Assembly: GCF_000003605.2 (NCBI RefSeq)
Contig: NW_003141835.1
Coordinates: 12,822 to 76,821, forward strand
DNA length: 64,000 nt
Direction of reading: 5' to 3'
From: Saccoglossus kowalevskii
Taxonomy: Eukaryota > Hemichordata > Enteropneusta > Harrimaniidae
In this document: in pieces, positions 1 through 15,300 of the stretch
Layout of the letters: each line of letters opens with the position of its first letter
Numbering within the stretch: the stretch's first letter is position 1
Made by a program: the position numbers and the translations under genes
The notes under the pieces: generated by a model
Told to the model about the DNA's origin: nothing
The model's input: only the letters and a program-made list of their open reading frames with translations
Database searches by the model: none

Positions 1-169
1 TTTCAATGACGCGAAGCTGATGCCACAATGATGTGATGCTGAGGCGACAATGAAGCCATGCGTAGGCGACAATGATGCCACAAAAGCCAAAGCTTCCGCG
101 AGAACTGTACTGTATGCTACTGTGTTGCTCAACATAGTAGTTTATGATATCAATTTCTTGTTATTTCAG
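1..169. repeat. Short imperfect repeat in intron before first visible exon
   Basis: Positions 1-80 repeat a degenerate unit of roughly 20 bases built on gatgccacaatgatg and aggcgacaatga. The rest is intron leading to the TTATTTCAG acceptor at 161-169. No exon is seen here. Confidence 0.5.
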
Positions 170-319
170 CCAAGATTGGATCATGCCCAGCTGTGGAACA
201 AGTAAAATACATGTTTGGTGATCGATGCGACTCTGAATGTCAATCTGATACTGATTGCCGTGGTGCTCTCAAATGCTGTAGCAATAATTGTGGTACTTTG
301 TGTGTCCCTCCAAAAATGG
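170..319 (+). CDS. Exon: WAP module
   Basis: Acceptor ttatttcag and donor gtaggt. The peptide has IGSCPAVEQ at the start and all eight WAP cysteines, ending CCSNNCGTLC. The C2-C3 loop holds three residues with Asp after C2, far shorter than the inhibitory loop of elafin. The exon opens in phase 1, which proves that coding sequence exists left of the window. Confidence 0.92.
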
Positions 320-3300
320 GTAGGTTGTAAGGTGTTTCTTTCCTCCAGTGGAATTAAAATTCTGAAATGCAACTTGGATAGTGGGCATCTTGCTGTTAAA
401 ATAATATCACAGAACATTTACTGATTAGATTGAAATCACAACTTTTTTCACTTCTTAGTAAAGGTTGTTTTTGGCTATTTACCATTTATTTTTTCAACTG
501 TCTGCACACTAAGGGTCAAAAATAAATCTAAAAAACAATAGATTTTGCCATGCTTTAAATAGCTGTATCAACACTAATAGATGTGTTTGAATACTTTCCT
601 TTACTTACATTGGACACAGAAGTCCTATTGTGTACGACTAATATAATCTTGTCACTGAACACAAACTTTTGCACAGCGCAAAAGGTTTTTGGTTGAAATT
701 TTTGGCCATAATCTCTCATTAAATTTTCACTACAAGCAGGAAAAAGTATACAATGAAAAAGTTATAAAAAGTTTTGCAAAGATGGACTTTGCCAGTATAG
801 AGATGCATCAGTCTTCGCTACATGTCAGTCATTACGGTTGCTGTACATGTATTGCCTTTGTTGCATACTTTGTGATATTCACATTATTGGTATAACCTTA
901 TGTCATTTAGAAATGTGTGCATCACAGTTACTGTTGAGTTTTTTCTGAATTTCAGAAAAATAATTTTAATGAATTAAAAAAAAAATAAAATCTAATGTTC
1001 TATGATATTTTAATTCAAATGGAACTTTTTTAGCTCCGCTGTCGACTTTGTCGAGCGGAGCTTATCATATGAGTGGTTGTCCGTCGTCGTCCGTCCATGT
1101 CAATGTTTTACTTTTTAGACTTCTTCTTGAAAACTACAAGCCTGAATGCTCTGATACTTGATGTATATGTACCTTGGGTAGACCTCTCTTAGGTTTGTTC
1201 ATTTCATGTTGATATCTTCAATTCTCTAATTTTGGTGAATATTTTTGTCATTTTTGGTGAAAAGTGATATTTTCGACTTCTTGTTAAAAACCGCAAGTGC
1301 GATTGCTTTGATATTACATATATAGGTACTACATGTGGACCTCTCTCAGATTTGTTCATTTTGTGATGATATCTTCAATTCTCTAATTTTGGTGAATATT
1401 TTTGTCATTTTTGGTAAAAAGTGATATTTTCGACTTCTTGTTAAAAACCAATAGTTCAATTGCTTTGATATTAAATATATAGATACTACATGTAGACCTC
1501 TCTCAGATTTGTTCATTTTGTGATGATATCTTCAATTCTCTAATTTTGGTGACTATTTTTGTCATTTTTGGTGAAAAGTGATATTTTCGACTTCTTGTTA
1601 AAAACCGCAAGTGCAATTGCTTTGATATTATAGATATAGGTACTACATGTGGACCTCTCTCAGATTTGTTCATTTTGTAATGATATCTTTAATTCTCTAA
1701 TTTTGGTGAATATTTTTGCCATTTTTGGTAGAAAGTGATATTTTCGACTTCTTGTTAAAAACTGTAAGTCCTGTTGCTTTGATACTATACATATTGTTCA
1801 TTTTCTAATGATGTCTTCAGTTCTTTAATTGAAATGTGCATTGCTAACAGCGGAGCTATCTCAGCCGATAGGCTGCTTGTATTTTTATCTGAGCGTTTGG
1901 TAATTGCTTTCCATACACAGTAATCTTGTTCTTATATGTACCTTTAGATAATCATGGCAGCTGCCCAGTTCCTATTTCTATCCAAGACAAGACGTGTTCC
2001 AACAAATGTAACATTGACAGAGATTGCTCTCATTATGAGAAATGTTGCACAAATGGATGTGGTAAAGTGTGTGTCTCTTCTAAACCTAGAGGTAAGACTT
2101 CAATGTTACATAGCAATTAGCCAGGCCATTCTTGGGTGTACTCAGAATTGCTGGATTTTAGACTACTGGCAATCAGTGTAGACATAGAATTCTGTGTTGA
2201 CTATGTAGTAACATGGCAATCTGCCAGTCCATTCTTGGGTGTACTCAGAATTGCTGGATTTTTGACTACTGGCAATCAGTGTAGACATAGAATTCTGTGT
2301 TGACTATGTAGTAACATAGCAATCTGCCAGTCCATTCTTGGGTGTACTCAGAATTGCTGGATTTTAGACGACTGGCAATCAGTGTAGACATAGAATTCTG
2401 TGTTGACTATGTAGTAACATAGCAATCTGCCAGTCCATTCTTGGGTGTACTCAGAATTGCTGGATTTTAGACGACTGGCAATCAGTGTAGACATAGAATT
2501 CTGACTATGTAGTAACATGGCAATCTGCCAGTCCATTCTTGGGTGTACTCAGAATTTCTGGATTTTTGACTACTGGCAATCAGTGTAGACATAGAATTCT
2601 GTGTTGACTATGTAGTAACATAGCAATCTGCCAGTCCATTCTTGGGTGTACTCAGAATTGCTGGATTTTAGACTACTGGCAATCAGTGGAGACATAGAAT
2701 TCTGTGTTGACTACCTATGTACTAATGTAGTTACACAGTAATTCGCCAAGCTGTTCTTTTTTGGGTGTACCAAGAATGTCGTGATTCAAGACTAGGGAAT
2801 TACCATTTAAATGTACAAAATATTGCACCAAATTGTCACTGGAAAAATGATGGAAATCATAGAAATATTAACAATAGCTGTTCTTTAATGTTTTTTCTTC
2901 ACAGAGAAGCCAGGTATGTGTCCAGCAGTTACTAATTTCCCAGTAACCACATGTGACATTGACTGCACCAATGATAACGACTGTGTTGGTACAAAGAAAT
3001 GCTGTCAGACAACTTGTGGTACTGTCTGTGTTGCAGCTGAATTTGAAGGTTCGTAATTACATACCTTTTTAAAATTATTCAGAAGAATATACATAGTTCA
3101 ACATCTTTCATTGCGATGCAGGAAATGTGTCTAATATCATTAGGCTTCAACTATATTGATCAAAACATCTCTTAGAAAATACTAAAAAGTATACTCTATC
3201 TTTGCATTCATTAGACACTACCAGTACTTCACGTAATATTGAGAAAGTGTGCCCCGCTGTCAGCAGTGACACCTTTGGTACATGTGTAAATAACTGTGTT

Positions 3301-6300
3301 GAAGATGGCGAGTGTGAGCTTGGTGAGAAATGTTGCAGTAATGGTTGTGGTACTCACTGTATCAAGGCTGTTGATCCAGGTATTGTCTTTAACACAACTG
3401 GCACAGTAGTAGCCTCCATTTTAATTTATTTTGAGCTAATCAGATTCAAGCATTATTGCTTTTTTGGTAGCTCTGCTGGTGACTTCATCGAGCAAATCTT
3501 ATCGTATTACTGATTTTTAGTCATCTGTCATCTACATCAACTTTTTACATTTTCGACTTCTTCTTAAAAACTTCAAGTCTGATTACTGAAATGATACTTG
3601 GTACCTTGAGTAAACCTTTCTTAGATTTGTTCATTTCATGATGATATCTTCAATTATCTCAAAATATTCTTTGAGCTATAAAAATTCAGGCATCTGAAAT
3701 TTTATTATTTTATATGATAATTTAAAAATAATATATTTGTAAAATCTCTGGTTCTTATGTGAAATTATCACTACCGGTCTAATCTACCATGTCAAAAGCG
3801 ACACATTTTTGTGTTGGTTTTCATGTGTAGCCTGATTAACAGGCATTCAACACAATTTAATATTAATAATCAATGAGTGGAGACTATTTTACTTTGCATG
3901 GTTCAGATTTTATCGGCCTGCACTATGTTTGGATAACTAGACTTTCATTGTACTGGTCTTGCAGACCTCAGGGAATAGATCATTTTCTGTTCACTGCAAG
4001 AATCACGCGTTATGCGTGAAATCAAACGTAAAAGTTTGGACAAACAAAGGTCATAGCGTCGTAGTGGCGTCAAACATTGCATGGGATTTGACAAACACGA
4101 AAATATTTTGGGGGCTTTTCCATGCTTAATAATTTGCTGTACACATTTGATGATAGGCAATTTCGATTAAGTAAGGGTATTCGAAAGCAATATTCCTCTG
4201 TCGAAGATCGGCCGGTCAATGTAAGCTACGAAATAAAGAAATTCAGATTAAAAATCAAATTGTTTGTTTTTTGCGGCAGACGTTCGACGCACGTCTTTCA
4301 TGCATCTCACGAGATCTCGCAGTTGAACGGAAAATCACCTATAGATCAATTCTAAGCATATTCAGTTGGCTTTTCATTTTTCTTAGGGCTAGATTATCAG
4401 GTTTTATCATATATCAAACAATATACCTTGTTCACAGGATATACTGTATTGAAACAATCTCTTTCTATCCACAACAGCTACTCCTCCTTGTTGGACTGAA
4501 AAAGATCATGTCCCAACCACCACATTTGGTGGAGTTTCTTTACCAGTATATGGACATCATGTTCCTACTTGTGATTCTGAAGGATTCCACACACCAAAGC
4601 AATGTAACCCATCTACTGGTATTTGCTGGTGTGTTGATAGGTGTGGCTCTACTATTGATGGAACTCAAACAATGGACGATTTGACATGCGGTAAGTTTAT
4701 TATTCTGTCGTTTCATTTCTGTAAATATCATTATAATCCCAACATCACTGTATATTGATTATTTTTGTTGAAAACAGTAAATGTAGCGATATGAACATTT
4801 ACATAATTGATTTACTGTAAAATCTGTATTAGAAACCGCGGCTTCTCAAATGGTATAATGCAAATAGAGGGGATGCGGCTTCTTTTAGAGCACCTACAAA
4901 TATGAGAAATGATGAATTTTTGGTTCTCAATTATTCAAAAAGAATGGGGCAACTTCTATTAGGGATACAGCTTCTAATACAGATTTTACCGTACTTATTG
5001 TTGTTTTATTAAGTTTACTGTTAGTTATTAAAACATGCTTCATCTGAATCTAGCCATCTGATTGGCTGAAACAAGGTCTTATATAATCGGCACAGGAAAC
5101 CTTGTATTTCTGTCCTGAAACTGAATGAACTAGCTGACGTATTTATCTGAATCAAGATCACACAATTGTGATACACTGTTCATACATGTAGTTATTGCCA
5201 GGGTTAGATGAACTGATCAGAACAGGGAAACTTAGTACAATTATTAACACTAATTCCTGTTTCCCAAACTGATAGCATTCACATTACTCATGTTTCATTT
5301 CTTATAGCTGTCACCTACACTCACTTCGCAATATTTTAAAAATTGTTTCAAATATGCCGCTGTCTTCTTAAGGACTTTCTGTCCATTGTTTTTTTTGTAT
5401 ATTTTTTTGTATAAGTACACATGTGCAAAAAAACTACCGGGTACATCGCATCTATCCATAAATTGGGAATTAAGAATTACTATTGCCTAAAATTATTACA
5501 AATTTAGGGAGAAAACCTTACTATGACTATTCATATTGTACAATTTAACATGTGACTTCATTGTTAACACTTGCAGGGCCGTGTCATCTTTTTTATAAAT
5601 TTGCATATAGGCAAGGAGTTTCAACATCAAAATGTTTATTTTTGTTTCAGTGTGTGTTAAAATAAATGATCTAACATTGTGATTTTATAGACATCATGAA
5701 ATTTACTTTGATCTTAGGTCGGCAACTATGTTTTCATGCAGAATCCTAATATGATTTCTTTATTTATCAGAACCCAAAATGACTCCCTGCCATGACAAGA
5801 AAAAGCAGCTGAGAGGTAGTGCACCAGGTTTACTTGGTAGACATCGTGTAGAGTGTACTGAAGAGGGATTATATGAAAAACGTCAATGTCATGGATCCAC
5901 TTGCTGGTGTACTGATAGATGTGGAAATGAGGTAGCAGGTACACGTGGACACATCACAACTGTGTCTTGTGGTGAGTATTGCAGTTTGTAATCTTCACAC
6001 TATAAAACCTAAAAAACTTAAGACCCTACACTTGACTATCACTCACCCAAACCAAGACCCAGAAATCTAATCATCACATCTACTGAATCATATTACTGAA
6101 AAATGCTTTAATTTCATTTGGAATATATTTTTTTGAAGGGATGGATCAGTAAAAATAAAATCCAGTGAAAACACTTTTTTCCACATATTTTACTTTCAAC
6201 TCATCAGTGAAATCAGTGAAAATCAAAATCAGTGAAAAATGAACTTCATACGAAATAGCAAATATGTCTTTCAACAAAAATAATTCTAGCTAAAAGTATT

Positions 6301-9300
6301 TGCAGTACATGTATTCTGAATCGATACCATAGCTTCCCTAAACACTCACATTACTGTGTTCATTTTTAGCTCCCAGGCTATTCTCAAAAGACAATGCCTG
6401 AATTAGGTTCTGTATTTCCATCCCTCGTCTCATCTCCTAGATTAAATACAGAACAAATTAGTATTATGTTTTGAAATATCTGTGTTGGTTTTCATAGAAT
6501 GCCGCAAGGGAGAACGTGCTTGGAATTGTGCCAGGAATCCTTGTGATGGTGTCACATGTACTGCTTATCCAGAAGCTATTTGCAAACCTAACATGTGTGA
6601 TGGATGCAAAGCTGAATTCTGGATGAATGAGGAAAAAGTTGACTGTGAAATCAGTAAGTGCACACACAAAATGTATTGACAATCTCTTTAACGAATGCAG
6701 TCTTCAAAAATATTGCCAGTAGAAATCAGTGTCTTTAATACTTGGTATCAATGTGGCAGTTGTGTGTATACGCAGTAGGACCTTAGTGATAGCTCAACAT
6801 AGGTACTGTTTGGTAGGTTTTTCCCGATTCACTGTTTTTAATATCAGATATTTATTTACCAGTGAAATCTTGATTGATACAAATTTGGAAAACTAGCATA
6901 TAGTGATTAAAAGCAATTACAATGAATTTGATGACATATACCGGTACATGGTTGATTGTTATCACCTAATATCACTTATTGGTAGAGCTGGTTGTTACAA
7001 ATGACATCATGTGGTAGTATTACCTATGCATCAAAAGTGAATGGATAATACACCCTATCAATCCATGAGTATCAACCACCTCTAAGAATACTGTAAAATA
7101 CTTTATTTTCACTTGGAATTTATTTTCGCTATTTTCATTGAAGGGATGATTCAGTGGCAATAAAATCTAACGAATTTACTAATTTTCACTGGGTTTAAAT
7201 TTCACTGATTTAGAATTTCAGGCATATTTAGTGGGTTTTAAATTCACGGTTTTATCATTTAGATAATGCGTTCTATGCTCAAATAATTTATATATAGCAC
7301 ATTTTCCAGTCAGAAAAATAAGTGAATAATTAACCCTTTCATGGTACTTTTTTTCTATACTAGTATTTTACATTCAACTCATCAAAAATCAGTTAGAATA
7401 AATTTCATACAAAACACCCAAAAATTCTTTTCTACAGTGATATAAAGTGATATCAGGTGATATCATTTTCAATCACATGACAAAAAAATATAAATAAAGC
7501 GTATTATTATACGAACATGTAACCTGTAACTGTCTATTCAAAATATTGTTTTAGCTGAATTACTGGTACCGGTACATCAACTCTAGGAGAAAAGATTTAC
7601 TGAAAATGTTTATGTACATTGTTTTTTTTTGTAGAAAAGCAAGGTGTGTGTCCTTTGAGCACTGACATGCCTCTTACATGTGTATCCGAATGTGTTAAGG
7701 ATGGTGACTGTTCCGGAACACGTAAATGTTGTAATAATGGATGTGCATCTGTCTGTGTCAGTCCACGACCACAAGGTATGACAAAGCTTATACATCATAC
7801 ACATTTATATTTTGACATGTGCCATACATGTACATGTACCGATACATCATGACAAAGGGGTTGTCCAAAAAACCCGGAACTGGAACTGGAACTGGAGCAT
7901 GAAATAAAAAATATTTGGAAGCAACAAGGAAGTCACAGGACTTAAGTGTAACACATCGGCCCAAGACGTGAAGTGCGCTCTAAAGCGGAAACATCGTAAA
8001 CATGCGCTTTCTGCCTATTATTTCATCCACATTATTAGAATGAGTGTACACACAACTGCAAATTGCGATTATAATAAAATAAATAATATTAATAATATAC
8101 AAACTAAGTCCATTAATACAATATCACTTATATTGAACAAACGTTAACCATATGTCGAAATATACCGGGTTTTTTAGACAACCTGACAAAGGTGTATCTA
8201 TGGTTAAGTAAGTCATATTTTAATGATCCAGTATGCAAGACATTCAATTTTTTAAGCTCAGCTGTTGACTTTGTTATCTTTAATTCTCTAATTTTGATGA
8301 TTATTTTTGTCATTTTTGGTAAAAAGTGATATTTTCGACTTCTTCAAGTCCAATTGCATTGATACTATATCTCAGCTGAGAGGCTGCTTGTTGTTTGTAT
8401 GTTTTTCTTTTTAGAGATGTGCTTTTAATAGATCTAGAGAAAATACAGTATTTGTCCCATTAGAAGCATATCTTGTATGTATACTGAAAACTGACCCAAA
8501 CTAATTTGGGCTTCATTGTTCTAGTATAAGCAAACCAAAGATTGTAATCTCTGTTCTCTGTAGTAAAATGAACTATGGAAGTAGCAAGTCAAGTTCTGTG
8601 CATGCAAGATTTTGATATGTAGGAACGTAAAGTACCATACAAACGAGAGTTTGCTACATAGCAATGCCAAGTGTAATGCGTGCAGGGCTGTGCTACTAAA
8701 ATAGTGTTTCTTGAGATTTTTTTGTCATTTGTCATTTTCAAACAATAGTGGTATAGAGAGATATAATTTCTTAATAACAAGAACTAAATAATATGAAAGT
8801 GCTGTTTTTTTTGTGATGCAGAGAAACATGGAAACTGTCCAGCTATCACCTTGGATACTATTGGTTCATGTACTGTGGAGTGTATCAATGATTACAATTG
8901 TCATGGAAACAGCAAGTGTTGCTTCAATGGCTGCGGTAAAACATGTACGCTGCCAACTACCACAAGTAAGTGTTTATGTTTTTATTTTTCTTCTGAAACT
9001 ACTACTTAACTTCGTCTCTATTACCTGCACTTGGCATTCAAGTCTTCTCGGACCAGCGACCAATCAGATTTTATGTTACATGCTACTAGGCAATTTGTTG
9101 CGTGGAATTAAAGGCTTTGGATTAAAACTGGAGTGTGATAAAACTTGTATGTGATAATAATAAAACAATTATGTCATTTATTTGCTTTTGACAGTTCAAT
9201 TCAAAATCATGTCAAATAAATACAGGCAACATGACACGGAATATGCGTCTTAGCTGTTACAATCATTCACGTAACAGCGATGCCTATACAACCGTAAAAC

Positions 9301-12300
9301 TAGATGCAAATCATCAGGGGTTGGCTTAATTTTCATATATTGTAAAAACTGTTTAAAAGCAGGTTTTCTATATTTTCAGTAACCTCATCTTCATTTCAAT
9401 ATTTGTGTACCAAATAAATTTGTTCTCTGTAGCTAACTCAAGAACGTGTCCAGTGCCTTGGGAAAGCTGCACTGTTAATGAGAAACGCAACGAATGTAGA
9501 CTTGATGAAGAATGTACTGCAGATCGTAAATGCTGTGAGACTGGATGTGGAATGCGCTGTACAACAACAACAACAACAGCACACACTACAAAAACCAGTA
9601 AGAATTGCAGAATTTTGATTATTTTACATTACATTGCTCAACTGTGTAAACAAACAGGCTGAAGCCAAAAATGTACTTAAATTAATATAGAAATTTAACT
9701 GAACTACATGTATAGGGGTATATATATAAACAAACCTTTTATTATTTTTGGCTTTATCTACATTCCCAATATTTCCTGTTACTTGAAAACAAAAACACAT
9801 CACTGCAGAATAAATCGCAATAATTTCCAGTGCATTATTATTTATTTGCACACTGTTCTACAATGTATATTCTAATTGTCTCTTTAATAGTGAAATATGG
9901 TACGTGTCCAGCACCATCTTTCTTGAAATGTGAATATGCTAATGAGTGTATTACTGATGCAGAATGTGTTGAGAATCACAAATGTTGCAGCAATGGATGT
10001 GGCCGTGTGTGTACTCCCCCTAAAACCATGGGTAGGTAGATTGCCAGATTTTAACGATCATGCATCTAATTCAGACTTCTTGTCACATGTTGGTGCTGTC
10101 TTTTTTAAATAACTGGGAATTCAACGTGTTTTATACACATGCAAACAAAATTAATAGATAAAAAATATCTACTTTTTAAATATGCTTCAAGTTGTTGTTC
10201 ACGATATACCGGTGTATGTACTATAATATTAATTTAACTTAATTTAGCAAGAAACAACATTTTCAAAATTGTAAAATAATGACATTTTTAAAATAAAGGA
10301 AGTCGCAGTGAAAATTTTACAGGGGTTAATAAGACATTGTCATAGCAACCATATTAAATAAACATCAATTATTTATTGAATGACTGAAATTGAGAATTAT
10401 TGATGATTAATATATTTCATTGTTTCATTTAGAAAAATATGGTCGTTGTCCTCACAATGTAGTGAACTCTGAGACGTGTAACTCTGAGACTATCATCAAT
10501 CATGAATGTTCAGTTGATGACCAGTGTACTGGTAGTAAGAAATGCTGCATGCAGGGATGTAATCGTGTCTGTGTTGACGTCTGGAATACAGGTAACAATG
10601 TTTTCTACTTCAATCAGAGTTTAGCTTCTCGTCTTGGGGAAAATTAGAAAATTTTATCATGACACAATTTTAATTTTTTTTCACAACAACAAGCCATTTT
10701 TGGGTCATGTATGCACTACCGTAAAATCTGTATTAGAAGCCGCATCCCTGTGAGAAGTCGCACCTATTCTTTTCAAACAATTGAGAACCAACATTTCATT
10801 GTTTCTCATAATAGAACTCTAATAACTCTAATAGAAGCCGCATTCTATCTGTTGCATTGTACCATTTTAATAGAAGTCGCAGCTTCTAATACAGATTTTA
10901 CAGTACTATTAGAGATGCACTTTTAATAGAGCAAATATGGTATAAATGTTTTACTCAATGACTTTTAAATTACAGTTAAAGTTGGTGAATGTCCAGCTTG
11001 GACAGATAATGACTTTGATACATGTATTACTGAATACCAATGTAATACTGATAATGACTGTAATACTGGAAGTAAATGCTGTAACTCACCTTGTGGTGGT
11101 ATGGTATGCAGAAATCCTACTTCAAGTAAGTACCTAATCCCGCAAACTCCCTTAATGTAGCAACAAGGGAAAGTTATTTTAAAGTTAGTATGCCATATGC
11201 ACTACTGTATTCATCTATTTCTAAGCTTTTAGATGACGTATAGGTGTTCTAGTAGCATGCTTAGTAACTATTACGAAATATCAGAATCACAGATCAGTTT
11301 TTAACTTCTTTTGCCCTGTTTCGTACAATAGTGCCACTTAACTTACAGCTATTTACACAAAAATTAAGAAAGAAATGTGAGTGCTGGTATATGAGGATGT
11401 GGCTATGATATTTTAAACTGAACAATTATATTTTGTTATTAACTAAAATATTCATGATATAGTATTAAAACTTTCACTGTTTTATTACAAAATAACCAGA
11501 ACAGCTTCTCTTATTATTTCAGCTGAAACTTGTGAATATAATGGTGTGACACATATCCATGGCGACATATGGCAACCAGACACCTGCACTACCTGCAAGT
11601 GTTTGACTGGTCAGACCAAGTGTACCCAAATTGCCTGTCCTAAATTGGAATACGACTGTGTTCCTACTCCTGTAGAAGGTCAATGCTGCCCTACACTCAA
11701 CTGTGAAAAGACAAAGTATGAATTTTGTGAGTATCAAGCATTAAGTGCACTTTCCCGTACTTTTCATAATTTTCAGGCTCAGCTACAACCATAAAGTCCC
11801 AGTGGCAGCGGCCGTCGCCCCTCAAAAAAAATGTTGAAGGGGCGTCGCCTGCCAAAGAAAGCTGAAACCCTTGTATGTCAGCAAAATTTGCCTCTCAAAA
11901 TACTGGGAATAGCATTTCGGAGGGTCTAGATTTCAAAATTGAGCAACAGTAGCATTTATTGTGTACTGAATTATAAAAATAGATTTATTTTGAACATAGT
12001 CTTTTTCATTTATGTGCAGAGCTTTTACATTGTACTTATTATAGCTAGCTTAGCTTCATAACGATAATATTATAAACCATTTTAAATCCGTGACTGAAAA
12101 ATGTTCCCTAATCTTTGTAAAAATTTCTCATACACAAAATTTTGTCTTCAAAAATCATTAAAAAATGAAAAAATTCTTAGTAGCAAAAATTAAATGGTTT
12201 CAAGCATGTTCTATTACATGTGTGCAAGTTACAAATGCTAAAGGATGATATCTAGGCTAGGTGTTAAAAATAACGAATTATTGTATTATTTATACATGTA

Positions 12301-15300
12301 CCAATGGCATATGCTCACTCTGCAGTAGTAAATGTAGTAAATTGAGATTTTTTCTTTTTAAAGTATGAAACATCTTGAGAAGAATTGGCAAAAAGAAACT
12401 TCTGATGTAAATAGAAAAAATGTTTGCCATTTCAAATTTTCTGTTCTCAATTATCAAAATTTACTAACACTCCAGAGGCACCAGTCAACCACCAATTCAT
12501 TTTAGTTATTCCTGTGACTTGGCAACTGGTTTATTTTAACTGATTGAGACTGATTTACTTGATATTTGTTTATAGTGCGATGTGAATCTGTAGATGGCAC
12601 AAGTCACATGCATGGTGAGACCTGGTACCCAGACAGCTGTTCAAAATGTGAATGCCATGATGGTAAAATACTGTGTTCAACATTCACTTGTTCTTCTGAA
12701 GTGACTGTCAATACACCTGGCTGCAAGATTGTAGAAGTTCCTGATCGTTGCTGTCCTGAGGTTGTGTGTGAAGACCGTAAGTATGACTTGTCATAAAATC
12801 GATGTTTCTTTCTTATTTCTCTCATAAACTCTTAGCGTGTTTTTGCCTTGTTCTCAATTTGTCGAAGTTTGTCAAAAAACAAAGTATTTCATTTCAGGGG
12901 GTGATTTTGTTTAGGTGGCAAGCTTTGATTTATATCGAAATTTATACTAGTATATAAAAACTACTGGGGGGTACATGTGCCTTTGATTAATAAATATCAA
13001 CTTATTTGTCTTTCTTTTCCACTTTTCCTTCAACAGGTTGCATCGACCATGAAGGTCACTATCGCTATGAGAATGACATATGGTATTCTGACAGCTGTAC
13101 ACAATGTATGTGTCGTAACAATGAGGTCACATGTACTAAAGAGACGTGCCATAACATCAATGACTCAAACTTCCCTGAAGGTTGCCATTATGAAGAGGTT
13201 AGGGGACAATGCTGTCCAAATGTCATCTGTCCTTCAGAGATAGGTAAGTGAAATCAAAAATAAAACTAATACATATGTATGTATTAAACAATTTTTTTTT
13301 AAAAATGTTTTTGTGCCAGGCGACAGTTCTGGACCCTGAGTGTCACTGTTGTCTTTCCTGCCTTTTGTTTTGAAAGTGAAAATTGCAAGTGCATTTTTGC
13401 CACAGAAGTCATATTCATGTTGGGGACTACATGACAGGGCTGTGCGGCCATCTCTCTATCAAATGTCAATTTTAATGCGCTATCCTGGTGTCGGTCGAAC
13501 ACAAGCACCTGCGGACCTTAACCAAGGTTCCCCCAAAGTCGCATTCGTTAATGAATGAATCTCGGCCAGTGGAATTGGCCTTCCCATTGAGACTGTGGCA
13601 CACTCATCCAGGGTAAGGGTTGACCCTTTTGATGTTTAGTTAGGATTTGAACTTGGGTCTACCGATCATGTGTCTGATGCGATAACCACTATGCTACCAG
13701 TGACTGGTAACAGTGTTTACGACATGAATTTCGCCTGTTTCTCACATGACTTTGTGTGACACAGTCTCTATGATCACTGATATTCTGAAGACGGGAGAAG
13801 AAATTGTAAAATAAAAGTTCCTTGTAATAATATGAGATTTGAGAATAATTGTGCCTGCCTGTGCATATCCAGTGCTTGAACTTCAAAGTTGAGTGACGCC
13901 CATATCTAGGGCCAACATTTTTAAAATGGTCTCAGCATATACATGTAGGAATAATATAGGGAATATCAAAGAGCTTCAAGATGAATTCAACAACAAGGCA
14001 ATTGCTTTCAACTCCTCCTGCTATATGGCTTACCAGCTGCAAAACTAAATCTGTTGCAAAGAGCCAAGAATAGTGCTGCTCGTCTCATTACTCGCACAAA
14101 AAAGTTTGATTATATAACACCAATACTCCAACAGTTGCACTGGCTTCCAGTCACAGAATCCAATTCAAAATACTCCTCATTACTTACAGAGCTCTACATC
14201 AGTTGACTCCACCATACATTTCGGATCTCGTACAACAAAGTAATCCTGGTAGAATTCTTCACTCTAGCAACAAGCAATTACTCAAAGTACCAAAAACCAG
14301 ACTTACTAGTAAACCATATGGTGACCGATAATTCTCACATTCATCTCCTTCAATATGGAATCATCTATCAAATGACATTTGCAAATGTTAACACATTCAA
14401 ATCCGCTCTATATAAACAATATTATTATTATTATTATCCTCCATAAAGTTAAAGCCCTGCGTACCAAGATGTACATGTTCATTGAAATTAAGACTTTTAT
14501 TAATAAAGCTGTCAGTACTGTATTTACTGTATAAGGATTAAAGTCAATTGACTATCATATTTTTATCCCTTGATGACTAGAAGATAGAGATTCAAGCTGT
14601 CATGATGATGGTAAAACATATGGACATGGTAGTGCATGGATGCAGTCATCATGTAACTATTGTATGTGTCGCAATGGTGAGATGATCTGTAGATCCACAG
14701 ACTGTCCTCAATTTGAGAACCCAATACTTCGTGGATGTACACAGATGTATGTAGATGGAAAATGCTGCCCTGAAATAGTATGCAACAAAGGTGAGTTATC
14801 TCTACATCCAACCATGTTCCCGCGGTCAAACTGCAATGGGATTTTGAAGGATGATTACTACATCGTTATTACTTCAATTTGTGTTTAGGGCAAAAATTAA
14901 TTAAATTTCATTACAAATTGCATTTATCATGTCGCATAAAATCCATTAAATGGAAACAAAGTGAATTGCTGTAGAAAAATTGCTGTAAAATTGTGTGTTT
15001 AATTTTAATGGATTTGATGTTGCAGTTACTAGGCTTTAATTTTACTGATTGTGAAGAAAAAAACAATACATTCTTTTGTTAAATTTGCAGATTCAATGGG
15101 TTTACAGCAAATCTCAGAAGTATTGGGGCAGCCAATTTGCAAACTCGCTAGCGAATTGGCTAACTGCTTGGGTTTTGACTAAACACTTGGCTTTTGAATC
15201 TCGCTGGCGCCGACTTGTGATCGGACCCACTCTGGACGAGTCTATATTGCATTAGGGGACATAAAATGCTTTTACTCAGCCTGGTACATGTCTGGATTCC

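Noticed and set aside
4122-4684. Frames at 4122-4355 and 4271-4684 as genes
   Set aside because: The first is MITE sequence; the second covers the thyroglobulin exon in the wrong frame.
13630-13712. tRNA gene on the minus strand
   Set aside because: A- and B-box-like blocks are present but the cloverleaf is incomplete and the segment is the head of a SINE present in three copies.
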